Source: Puniceicoccales bacterium (GTDB lineage: Bacteria > Verrucomicrobiota > Verrucomicrobiia > Opitutales > UBA9783). From it: a stretch of 31,475 nt of DNA. Below the pieces are notes generated by a model. The model searched no databases. It was given only the letters and a program-made list of their open reading frames with translations, and was not told the DNA's origin. The DNA is taken from positions 1-31,475 of the forward strand of contig JAIRKR010000029.1 in NCBI GenBank assembly GCA_031260015.1, in the 5' to 3' direction. The position numbers were made by a program, and so were the translations under genes. Shown piece by piece: positions 24,849-31,475 of this stretch (its first letter is position 1; each line of letters begins with the position of its first letter).

Positions 24849-25832
24849 TTACTCAAATTCATTCTTCAATGGACGCGATAGCAAATTGTGGACAGCGGCA
24901 TCCAAAGGACGTTGGTTGTATAAAATGTCATGTAAACCTTGTAAAATGGGGACTTCTATCTGCATTTTATTTGCCAATGCATGATATCCACGCAAACTCC
25001 CGTAGCCTTCTACCATTAATTCCTTCGTTAAACTTTCCACGGATCTCCCTTTTGCCAGAAGTTCTCCAAACGTGCGATTTCTGCTCCAAATCCCCTGTGA
25101 AGTAGCTATTAAATCCCCCAGACCGCTCAATCCATAAAACGTTTCCTTTTGCCCCCCTAAAGCGCAACCTAAATAGGCCATTTCTTTGAGTGCGCGTGTT
25201 AGGTAAGCAGACTTCGCGTTATCTCCCAGCTCGAGTCCATCCAAAATACCGGCCCCAAAAGCGTAGATATTCTTCAAACAACTCGCAGTCTCTACCCCCA
25301 TAAGATCACTACTGCGGTACACGCGCATATGCGCACTACTGATGGCCTTTTGAAGCGGCTCCAAATAAGGATTGCGAGATGCCAAAACCATTGCTGCGGG
25401 CTTTCCCAAAGCGAATTCGACGGCATAGGTTGGACCCGACAAACAGGCTATGGGATTTTCGGGGAAAAATTGGGCAATAATATCAGAAGGCGTACGCAAC
25501 GTAGCATGATCCAATCCTTTAATGAGCGAAATAATCCACAAATCTTTTGAACAACCCGTTTTTAACAAGGCACACAAGTCCACAAGGCCTTTCATGGGAC
25601 AGGCAACAAATAAGGCGTCGCATGTGCCAATGTATTCGTTACAACGCGTATCTACGTGCAATTTGTCGGGAAATGGAATGTGCGGCAAATAGTATACATT
25701 TTCTCTGCACTCTCGCATTATTTTTGCTTTTTCTTCGGAACGGGGGACCAATAGGAGTTCATGCCCCATACGAGCCAAATGTACTGCCACAGCCGTACCC
25801 CAAGATCCAGAACCACACACAATAAATTTCAT
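24849..25832 (-). CDS. gpsA: glycerol-3-phosphate dehydrogenase [NAD(P)+]
   Basis: GpsA makes sn-glycerol 3-phosphate, the backbone for phospholipids, from dihydroxyacetone phosphate. The 327-residue cytoplasmic enzyme opens MKFIVCGSGSWGTAVAVHLA with the nucleotide-binding GSGSWGTA (7-14). Later come the family stretches CLSGPTYAVEFALGKPAAMV, VETASCLKNIYAFGAGILDG and the catalytic region GLSGLGDLIATSQGIWSRNR. It lies 15 bases after fabI, in line with a lipid-synthesis operon fabZ-fabI-gpsA. Confidence 0.94.
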   Translation of the reverse strand: MKFIVCGSGSWGTAVAVHLARMGHELLLVPRSEEKAKIMRECRENVYYLPHIPFPDKLHVDTRCNEYIGTCDALFVACPMKGLVDLCALLKTGCSKDLWIISLIKGLDHATLRTPSDIIAQFFPENPIACLSGPTYAVEFALGKPAAMVLASRNPYLEPLQKAISSAHMRVYRSSDLMGVETASCLKNIYAFGAGILDGLELGDNAKSAYLTRALKEMAYLGCALGGQKETFYGLSGLGDLIATSQGIWSRNRTFGELLAKGRSVESLTKELMVEGYGSLRGYHALANKMQIEVPILQGLHDILYNQRPLDAAVHNLLSRPLKNEFE

Positions 25833-25847
25833 ACGCCTACTCCCTTT

Positions 25848-26639
25848 TTAAATCACCGCCTCAACCACTTGTTCATCAAAGTAATTAAAATCCATGCCCG
25901 CATTGACAACAACGGTTTGACCGTTGATGCCACTGGAACAATCACCTAGTAAAAAGACGATCGTATTGGCAACTTCTTGCGTTTCCAAAGCTCTTTTTCT
26001 TAAGGTTAATTTTTCGGCAAATAGGTAATTTTTCAAAAAATTAGGGATACCTGCCGAAGCACTTGTTTTTAGAGGTCCCGATCCAACACAATTGAACCGG
26101 ACTTCACTATCCGCACTGAACGACTTAGCCAAAAAACGAACGACACTTTCCAGCGCCGCTTTAATGGGAGACATATAACCGTAATGGATCGCCGTAACTT
26201 GAGAGGAAATGCCCACCGTCACAACGGAGGCATGGGGAGTTAACATTGCCTTGAAGACCCTGGCAATTTCAATCAAAGAAAAACATGAAATGTGGACTGC
26301 CTGCAAAAAGTCTTCACGCCTTGTATCGTAAAAAGTTTTAAATGCTTTCGAAAAATTTGCGAAAGCAATGGCATGCACGATGCCATCTAAATGAGGTACG
26401 CTCGCTTCCATTTGTTGTTTCAATTGCTGGACTGCATGCACTTGTTCGACGTCGCAAATAAACAATTTTTCTGCTGGCACCCAGCGCGTTAATTCTTTTT
26501 TACGCTCAGGCGAACGAACGCTATAATATACATAAGCTCCATGGGCTTCTAAAGTTTTTCCCACAAACCACGCAATGCTTTTTCTGTTGGCTAAACCTAA
26601 GATGAGAAAATATTTATCTTTAACGTTCAAAAACTTCAT
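25848..26639 (-). CDS. fabI: enoyl-ACP reductase, FabI type
   Basis: FabI reduces the enoyl group in the last step of each fatty acid elongation round. The 263 residues fit the family. The nucleotide-binding start is GLANRKSIAW (15-24), DGIVHAIAFANF corresponds to the cofactor region, and Y153-x6-K160 lies in HYGYMSPIKAALE. C-terminal GSGPLKTSASAGIPNF matches AGPIRTLAASGI. When aligned by eye to Escherichia coli FabI, the position of the second conserved Tyr (Tyr146) falls on Gly143, an unusual change, while the catalytic Tyr and Lys are kept. Its ATG overlaps the fabZ stop (ATGA). Confidence 0.85.
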   Translation of the reverse strand: MKFLNVKDKYFLILGLANRKSIAWFVGKTLEAHGAYVYYSVRSPERKKELTRWVPAEKLFICDVEQVHAVQQLKQQMEASVPHLDGIVHAIAFANFSKAFKTFYDTRREDFLQAVHISCFSLIEIARVFKAMLTPHASVVTVGISSQVTAIHYGYMSPIKAALESVVRFLAKSFSADSEVRFNCVGSGPLKTSASAGIPNFLKNYLFAEKLTLRKRALETQEVANTIVFLLGDCSSGINGQTVVVNAGMDFNYFDEQVVEAVI

Positions 26640-27097
26640 ACGTACATTTCTTCAACCAGTCCAAGTGTAAACGTAACAAAAACCAAGACGCCCCCATCTT
26701 TTTTTGCACATCCCTTAAAGAAATAAAAATTTTTCAAAGACTGCAAAAACCTCGCTTCCAAAACCAATTTGTCGCCCGGGAACGCCATCTTTTTAAATTT
26801 TGCTTCCTGGATGCGCGTTAAAACAGGTACTTTCCCATGCGCATTTTCTCGATTTTTTAGCAACGTTTTACTTAACCATATACCTGCCGCCTGAAAAATG
26901 GCTTCGCACATCAAGACACCTGGCATGATGGGCATCCGCGGATAATGTCCTCGGAAGAAGTATTCCTCCATCCGCAAAACTTTCTCTACTTCGATGGCAT
27001 CTTCGTGTAAATTAAGGATTTTGTCCACAAATAAAAAAGGAGGACGATGGGGTATGGCATCCCAAACTTCTTGTTTCTCCGTTTCTATATCCTTCAT
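26636..27097 (-). CDS. fabZ: 3-hydroxyacyl-ACP dehydratase
   Basis: FabZ removes water from 3-hydroxyacyl-ACP in fatty acid synthesis, working before FabI. The 153-residue hot-dog protein shows IPHRPPFLFVDKIL (15-28). The active-site stretch is FRGHYPRMPIMPGVLMCEAI, with catalytic H51 and E65. It is the first gene of the co-directional block down to tsaB. Its upstream region (27098-27207) is shared with the divergent paralogue gene on the + strand and includes the 93-bp repeat. Confidence 0.94.
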   Translation of the reverse strand: MKDIETEKQEVWDAIPHRPPFLFVDKILNLHEDAIEVEKVLRMEEYFFRGHYPRMPIMPGVLMCEAIFQAAGIWLSKTLLKNRENAHGKVPVLTRIQEAKFKKMAFPGDKLVLEARFLQSLKNFYFFKGCAKKDGGVLVFVTFTLGLVEEMYV

Positions 27098-27107
27098 GAC
27101 TCCCTTC

Positions 27108-27200
27108 TAATCTCTTTCTAGGATAAATCAAATATAAATAATATTTTTACGTTCGTTCACAAAATTATCTTGCAAATGATTTAAATTGTTTTTAAAATTT
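27108..27200 (+). repeat. 93-bp promoter repeat, copy 1
   Basis: This copy lies upstream of the first paralogue. It matches copy 2 (29496-29588) at 87 of 93 positions by direct reading, with no gap. Differences fall in three small spots. The block begins TAATCTCTTTCTAGGATAAA and ends TTGTTTTTAAAATTT, just before the start codon. The identical stretch starts abruptly and does not continue into the coding sequences, so the upstream regions were copied or are under selection. Confidence 0.85.
27170..27198 (+). promoter_or_regulatory. promoter in repeat copy 1, leaderless
   Basis: TTGCAA (27170-27175), a 17-base spacer and TAAAAT (27193-27198) are spaced as a sigma70-type promoter. The ATG follows nine bases after the -10 box and no Shine-Dalgarno is present. 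The same arrangement is kept in copy 2. Confidence 0.55.
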
Positions 27201-27207
27201 ATGTATT

Positions 27208-27810
27208 ATGTCTATTCAAAATGATAGTCTCATGCCCAAGTCCACCTCTGCAGATTCCATACCACCTTCACCCACCGTTGGCAAAGATACTAATGACCGG
27301 AGTATTACAATAAATTCGAATATTCAAACACGTGCACATAAGGTTGCGACCCAGCTGAAGCTCCAGTCAGCAGCAGCGCAAATAGGGCAATTAAATGTAT
27401 CTGATCAAACCAATGCTAAAACTCGATACGAACAGACATCCGCCCAGTACAATCAGAAAAGTGCTCTAGGGAAATTTGCTTCGCGAGTGGCAGGACATTT
27501 TACGGAGAATGTGTACACTCAAAAAAAAGACGCTTTAGCCAAACTACAAGCGAGCATCGAAGGGTATATATTCAAATCTTCTTCATCGAAAGACCCAAAC
27601 GATTACGCAGCTGATAAAGAAACGGCAAGGAATTGGCTAGAAGATAGTAAAAAGTATCCCCCAAAAGACCAGGCAAAGATAATACACGCAGTAAATAACA
27701 AGATAGCTGAATGTGAAGGCAAGAAGGAAATGAAAGACGTCTTGACGAATTTTGTCGCCCGTCAGGAGGTCAGAGAGAATCAGGAACTACAAAAATATTT
27801 AAAGAAATAA
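27208..27810 (+). CDS. paralogue A of an unrecognised repeat family; effector candidate
   Basis: The 200-residue protein is hydrophilic with no signal peptide or membrane segment. The first 40 residues are rich in Ser, Thr, Pro and Asn (MSIQNDSLMPKSTSADSIPP), as in many type III secretion substrates. The rest looks alpha-helical. Residues about 138-198 hold one copy of the unit shared with its neighbours: NWLEDSKKYPPKDQAKIIHA, then a helix ending LQKYLKK. The comparable unit in paralogue C reads AWLMCALDASPKDQKVMYDA. I do not recognise the family and assign no activity. It starts right after a promoter repeat, and sctSTU lie 7 kb away. Being the shortest member, it may be a reduced form of the longer ones. 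Confidence 0.6.
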   Translation: MSIQNDSLMPKSTSADSIPPSPTVGKDTNDRSITINSNIQTRAHKVATQLKLQSAAAQIGQLNVSDQTNAKTRYEQTSAQYNQKSALGKFASRVAGHFTENVYTQKKDALAKLQASIEGYIFKSSSSKDPNDYAADKETARNWLEDSKKYPPKDQAKIIHAVNNKIAECEGKKEMKDVLTNFVARQEVRENQELQKYLKK

Positions 27811-27975
27811 AAATATTTAGGTAAATAATTATCATGTCGCCACCGAATTTTCATTCCTTCCTAAGGTAAATGAAACTTACGGTAGGCAATCAACAGGCAA
27901 AATTAGATTTCACCTAAAGCCATTAGATCAAGCAAAAAACGTTTTTTAGTTAAAATTTGAAATATTCCTTTTCCC

Positions 27976-28947
27976 ATGTCTACTTCTTCTTCAGCCTCAC
28001 CATCCAATAATGTTAGGTCGCTTACTTCATCCAACGATGTTGAACAACCTATTCCGTCAGCAATACCCGACAAGGGGATTCGAAAAAACGAAGCCTCTGA
28101 AACGGGCGTAATAAATCAAACTTCAACGTTAAAATCATTGGCAAATGCTCAAATACAAAAAGACAGAAAGGTTTTCCAAGGGTCAACATCCGTGTCTTCT
28201 AAAGCCGAACAAGAAACACTAAGCCAAAACGTACTGAATAAAATTCAAAACACCAACTTATGGGAGATTCCAAGCATATCACAACAGGTAGATGCCATAA
28301 AACAATTGCTGATTGATGTTTCACGGTGTTCGCCTAAACATCAACCCGCACTGTATGCCCAAATACTTCAAAAAATGAACGAGCGTACGTATCAGCCAGA
28401 GTTTTTGACACTCTTGAATGAGCAAGCCAAAACTAACCCACAGGTTGCACCTATTCGAAACACCTTATTCCAGAGAGTGCTGGAGAACTATAGAAACCAG
28501 AAGGTTGTCCTCGACGAATGGGAGGACCTTTATCACAGACATCACACGAAGATTTTTCGGTTTACAATGCCGGAATCAAAGATCTCTACCTGGGTGTCTG
28601 AAACGACGGCATCAGAGGTCTCTAAACATGTAAAACTTGTAAAAGAGTGTTTGGAAGTTGAAAAGGAAGCTGTAAAAGGACTTCCTTCCAAACAACAAAA
28701 AGTCATACGTCAACGAATGGAGCATATGCTAGAACACTTCCAAGATCAATTGAAAATGGCTATAGATGGCTTCGTGGAAATGAATGATCCACAAGTATTT
28801 TCAACTGCGCTGCAAGGGATTGCTCTATGCCTTCCTAATAATCGATACGAAATGCTTGGTTTTTTATACAAGGGATTGCAAGAATCTGCCAATCAAGCCA
28901 TCCTGTATCCGAGGAAAACAAATTATTGCTGCAGCAAATGGACTTAG
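27976..28947 (+). CDS. paralogue B, N-terminal part (frame breaks near 28906)
   Basis: The frame encodes 323 residues. The first 50 are Ser/Thr-rich without a signal peptide (MSTSSSASPSNNVRSLTSSN). Residues about 105-165 carry the family unit: CSPKHQPALYAQILQKM, then TLLNEQAKTNPQVAPIRNTL. This aligns closely with paralogue C (ASPKTQQALYSQI, LLNQKAGNNPQIAAIRNAY). A second, weaker unit includes LPSKQQKVIRQRMEHML. The last 14 residues (LYPRKTNYCCSKWT) do not resemble the family. The match resumes in the -1 frame, so the reading frame is broken at about 28905-28908. A restored product would be about 499 residues, near the 534 of paralogue C. A TAAAAT (27951-27956) precedes the gene without a good -35. 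The 165 bases between A and B hold no further gene. Confidence 0.6.
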   Translation: MSTSSSASPSNNVRSLTSSNDVEQPIPSAIPDKGIRKNEASETGVINQTSTLKSLANAQIQKDRKVFQGSTSVSSKAEQETLSQNVLNKIQNTNLWEIPSISQQVDAIKQLLIDVSRCSPKHQPALYAQILQKMNERTYQPEFLTLLNEQAKTNPQVAPIRNTLFQRVLENYRNQKVVLDEWEDLYHRHHTKIFRFTMPESKISTWVSETTASEVSKHVKLVKECLEVEKEAVKGLPSKQQKVIRQRMEHMLEHFQDQLKMAIDGFVEMNDPQVFSTALQGIALCLPNNRYEMLGFLYKGLQESANQAILYPRKTNYCCSKWT

Positions 28948-29474
28948 GAGTCAGGGCCATCGGTTGCAAAAATAACCCCCAGAAGTTGGTAAATATAGAG
29001 AAACAATTTTTGTCAAACGGCATCGATTACTTAACAAGTCGGATGAATCCTCCAATTGATAGCCAACAGGCTAAACAATTGTTAGTAATTTCAGATACAT
29101 TTGCTAAAATGGCTAATATAATGGTTCCAACAGGTGAGCCCCAATGGCCATGTAAATCTAAAGATGACGTACTGAAAAACGTCCAATTCAATTTCTTTCA
29201 ACATATCACTCGGTTGCCTCTCCTAGTAAAGGAAATCGATAAAGGCGTTGAACGATCTGACGAAAACCATTTACAGCACGCTTTAAAAGAATTTCAAAGT
29301 GTTACAGCACGCATGATACCTATGTTAGACCTTGCACAAACAAGAATCGAACGCATGCCATTAGATGAACTTAATAAGGCAGGAAGCGAGATAATCTCAT
29401 CTAGCGCGCTAGACACCGACGCAAACCATGGGATAACTCAAGAAATGCGGCAGCAAGCAGGAGGAACAGATTAA
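28908..29474 (+). pseudogene. paralogue B, C-terminal part in shifted frame
   Basis: In this frame the text runs SEENKLLLQQMDLGVRAIG and continues for about 188 residues to TAA. It aligns with the C-terminal third of paralogue C: NKLLLQQMDLG with NRVLLQQLSLA, CKNNPQKLV with NENNPTKML, and TRIERMPLDELNKAG with ARVEKASIEELRSFN. The upstream frame ends with QESANQAIL, which would join smoothly to SEENK if two bases (TA at 28906-28907) were removed or one added. There is no homopolymer at the break, so programmed slippage is not suggested. A separate start (TTG 28926 or ATG 28938) has no ribosome binding site. The gene is therefore either a recent pseudogene or carries a sequence error. Confidence 0.6.
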
Positions 29475-29495
29475 CTAAAAACAGGTTACATCTTT

Positions 29496-29588
29496 TAATC
29501 TCTTTCTAGGATAAATCAAATATAAATAATAGCTTTACGTTTGTTCACAAAATTATCTTGCAAATGTCGTAAATTGTTTTTAAAATTT
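29496..29588 (+). repeat. 93-bp promoter repeat, copy 2
   Basis: Second copy of the block at 27108-27200, in the same orientation and ending at the same distance class from a start codon. It lies 21 bases after the end of paralogue B and directly before paralogue C. Confidence 0.85.
29558..29586 (+). promoter_or_regulatory. promoter in repeat copy 2, leaderless
   Basis: TTGCAA (29558-29563), 17 bases, TAAAAT (29581-29586). The ATG of paralogue C follows only six bases later, so transcription would start at or next to the A of ATG. The spacer differs from copy 1 in three bases while both boxes are unchanged. Confidence 0.55.
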
Positions 29589-29592
29589 CTGT

Positions 29593-31197
29593 ATGTCTTT
29601 TGATTTAAAAAGTGTTGGAGGTTCATCAGTTCCTGCTACTACTACCGATACATCCACTTCTACTTCTAAAAAGGAGAAGACTAAAAGTAATCCAGAAGCC
29701 AAAACGGGTGTTGGGGAAAAGGTGAAAGACGCAAAGTTTAAAAAAGTAGTCGATCTAGCAAGTTTTGTAGAAAATAGTAGCAAACTCAAGGCCATACGAA
29801 CCGAACGTGAAGGGGAAATCGGCATATACAAGTCTATATTCAAACGCGGAGAAAAGCAGGAAGCACAAGCACGACAAGATTTGAGCTGCCATTTCATCAA
29901 ACATTATAAATTTACACACGATAAAAGTGATACAAGTGCTGTAAAGGCATGGCTAATGTGCGCTCTTGATGCCTCTCCCAAAGACCAAAAAGTAATGTAT
30001 GATGCAATTAGGCATCAAGTATTGGACCCTAACCATCAGGTGAATCCATACGTATTAAAGGGGTTGAATGAGTTAGCAAGTCGTGATTCACGTATCCAAT
30101 CTATGCGCGATGACTACCTGCAGAAGTCCCTCCAAGACCTTCCATCTAATACCCAAATTACCAGGGATGAGCATAATGCGATCTACGATAGGCTTATTCG
30201 TCGAGAACTCAAAAACACGGAAGAGTGGACTAAAATGCTAGAGGGGTCACTAGAAAAACTACACAACCATAAGGCCAAGGTGTATGCAAACACTGTAGAG
30301 GTATGGTTTGATATCGCCGACAAGGCTTCTCCAAAGACGCAACAAGCTCTGTATTCTCAAATTGGAGCTATATTAAAGGAGGGGGATCATGTTTCAAGAG
30401 CTTTAGAACTTTTGAATCAGAAAGCTGGAAATAACCCACAGATCGCAGCCATTAGAAATGCCTACGTGGATGCACAAAGCGATAGCATCACAAAGGATTT
30501 TAGTTCGAATTTAACCAAAGTTTTAAACGGATCAATGGAGGCTAAAATTAAGTTTATCGAACAATTTGAAGGGAACCAAAGTTTAGGGAATAAAAACACT
30601 GTCCAAATACGACATGAACAGGTGGCCATAAAGGCTTTATTAGAAAAAGATGATCTTACACCTTCAAATCGCGTATTGCTACAACAGTTGTCCTTGGCAT
30701 ACGAAATAAAGTTAAACGAAAATAATCCGACGAAGATGCTAGAACTCGCTGTGCAGTTCATAGAAGCAGAAAGACCATTGTTGGACAAGGTTGTTAGCGA
30801 TCCTAGTCAAACACAGATAATATCGGCTGCCGCAGAGATGACCCAAATAGCAGCTAGGATATGCAATGCGACGTTCCCTAGAACAACTGAAGGCGTAAAG
30901 GTCACGCAATTTAAAACTAAAGACGAAGCTTCTTTAAAAATATATGGTAATCATACAACTCAAGTAATAATGCGTTTCAACACCTTAATGAAAGAAATGC
31001 AAAAAGGCGAAAACGTAAAACAAGTAGCCAACGAGCTCCAAGGCTATATAAGTCAGGTCTCGTCGAATACAAAGTTATATATGGCTCGTGTCGAAAAGGC
31101 TTCTATAGAAGAATTGCGGTCCTTTAATACAACAGGCTTAGTCACTGCACAGAGCCTAGATTTCGACGAATTCGACAGACGACATGGACTGAAATGA
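29593..31197 (+). CDS. paralogue C of the unrecognised repeat family; effector candidate
   Basis: The longest intact member has 534 residues. The N-terminus is Ser/Thr/Lys-rich with no signal peptide (MSFDLKSVGGSSVPATTTDT). Two family units are visible. Unit 1 (about 114-176) has SPKDQKVMYDAIRHQVL and GLNELASRDSRIQSMRDDY. Unit 2 (about 232-292) has SPKTQQALYSQIGAILK and LLNQKAGNNPQIAAIRNAY. The C-terminal half (about 345-515) is predicted helical by eye, matches the shifted part of paralogue B, and ends in an acidic/basic tail (DFDEFDRRHGLK). No membrane segment, catalytic motif or known domain was recognised. The leaderless start fits the promoter in the preceding repeat. The stop overlaps the ATG of the next member (ATGA), implying translational coupling. 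Confidence 0.65.
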   Translation: MSFDLKSVGGSSVPATTTDTSTSTSKKEKTKSNPEAKTGVGEKVKDAKFKKVVDLASFVENSSKLKAIRTEREGEIGIYKSIFKRGEKQEAQARQDLSCHFIKHYKFTHDKSDTSAVKAWLMCALDASPKDQKVMYDAIRHQVLDPNHQVNPYVLKGLNELASRDSRIQSMRDDYLQKSLQDLPSNTQITRDEHNAIYDRLIRRELKNTEEWTKMLEGSLEKLHNHKAKVYANTVEVWFDIADKASPKTQQALYSQIGAILKEGDHVSRALELLNQKAGNNPQIAAIRNAYVDAQSDSITKDFSSNLTKVLNGSMEAKIKFIEQFEGNQSLGNKNTVQIRHEQVAIKALLEKDDLTPSNRVLLQQLSLAYEIKLNENNPTKMLELAVQFIEAERPLLDKVVSDPSQTQIISAAAEMTQIAARICNATFPRTTEGVKVTQFKTKDEASLKIYGNHTTQVIMRFNTLMKEMQKGENVKQVANELQGYISQVSSNTKLYMARVEKASIEELRSFNTTGLVTAQSLDFDEFDRRHGLK

Positions 31198-31233
31198 TGC
31201 CGAAAAAAAGCACAAATAGACAACCTGACGACA

Positions 31234-31475
31234 GTGAGCCCCAATGATTCTTTCCCTTACGAATTTCAGCAGCATATTGACCAAGCCATCGCAAATAAAA
31301 CCGTGAGTGATCCAACAATACTTAGCAAATTAATTCCGTCAATGGGTGAGTTTGGGAAAGAGCACCAGGCAACCGTATATCGTGACGCCGCACGGGAAGC
31401 CCTAAAACGAGATGACATAAGCGATCAAATGCGAGCATCTTTAGAAAAAATAATGCTCACCAACGACTTGTATTT
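31234..31475 (+). CDS. paralogue D, partial, start or frame uncertain
   Basis: An open frame runs off the right edge. It reads NDSFPYEFQQHIDQAIANKT and then LIPSMGEFGKEHQATVYRDA, matching the family unit (compare ALDASPKDQKVMYDAI). The GTG at 31234 is the only plausible start in this frame and gives a very short N-terminus. In another frame, ATG 31194 overlaps the paralogue C stop and reads MMPKKSTNRQPDDSEP before stopping at once. That looks like the usual Ser/Thr-type N-terminus, and it would join the main frame if the CCCC at 31239-31242 were CCC. Either the real start is 31194 with a frameshift, or D starts at GTG. Confidence 0.5.
   Translation, partial: MSPNDSFPYEFQQHIDQAIANKTVSDPTILSKLIPSMGEFGKEHQATVYRDAAREALKRDDISDQMRASLEKIMLTNDLY

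Noticed and set aside
27811..27975. 11-codon frame starting ATG near 27833 as a fifth family member
   Set aside because: Too short and without the family unit; nothing else in the gap supports a gene.

Overview
The window is A+T-rich and densely coded, from a Gram-negative bacterium: it has LpxK for lipid A, a Pal/OmpA-type lipoprotein, an outer-membrane barrel candidate and type III secretion genes. Several genes look like those of the PVC superphylum: a phosphatidylserine decarboxylase of chlamydial type, a substrate-binding/permease fusion ABC protein, a dimeric dUTPase and a LOG-family protein. My best guess is a host-associated member of the Verrucomicrobiota or a relative. This is inferred from remembered family resemblance, not from a search. 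No insertion sequence, CRISPR array or phage module was seen.

Layout. Positions 1-197 (-) hold the 5' end of a secreted protein that appears to be made from a leaderless mRNA. On the + strand follow dnaX, whose frame is extended by a -1 shift at a run of nine A, an FmdB-like small protein and what looks like a decayed maf gene. From 6916 down to 2520 the - strand carries HPr, rpsT, a Pal-like lipoprotein, lpxK, holA, tRNA-Lys and a dUTPase. A barrel protein and a small hypothetical gene meet tail to tail near 7790. Then come tRNA-Gly, an amino-acid ABC importer (ATPase plus fused binding protein/permease) and psd. An antiporter and hemW lie on the - strand. A TIG-domain lipoprotein, a LOG protein, an oppB/oppC permease pair and the type III secretion genes sctS-sctT-sctU lie on the + strand. 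A long co-directional - strand block (27097 down to 20530) carries fabZ, fabI, gpsA, a TPR lipoprotein, pilT, clpP, obgE and tsaB: fatty acid and phospholipid synthesis next to housekeeping genes.

The most interesting region is 27108-31475. It holds a tandem array of at least four paralogous genes that I do not recognise. Their products start with Ser/Thr-rich, signal-peptide-free tails and share an apparently helical repeat marked by a P-K-x-Q core. Two of them are preceded by the same 93-bp promoter-bearing block (87 of 93 positions identical), in which a good -35/-10 pair ends 6-9 bases before the ATG, so the mRNAs are probably leaderless. Two members are frameshifted or have an ambiguous start. 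With sctSTU in the same window, the simplest reading is a co-regulated, expanding and decaying family of secreted effectors or secretion-linked proteins. Secretion itself is not shown by the sequence.
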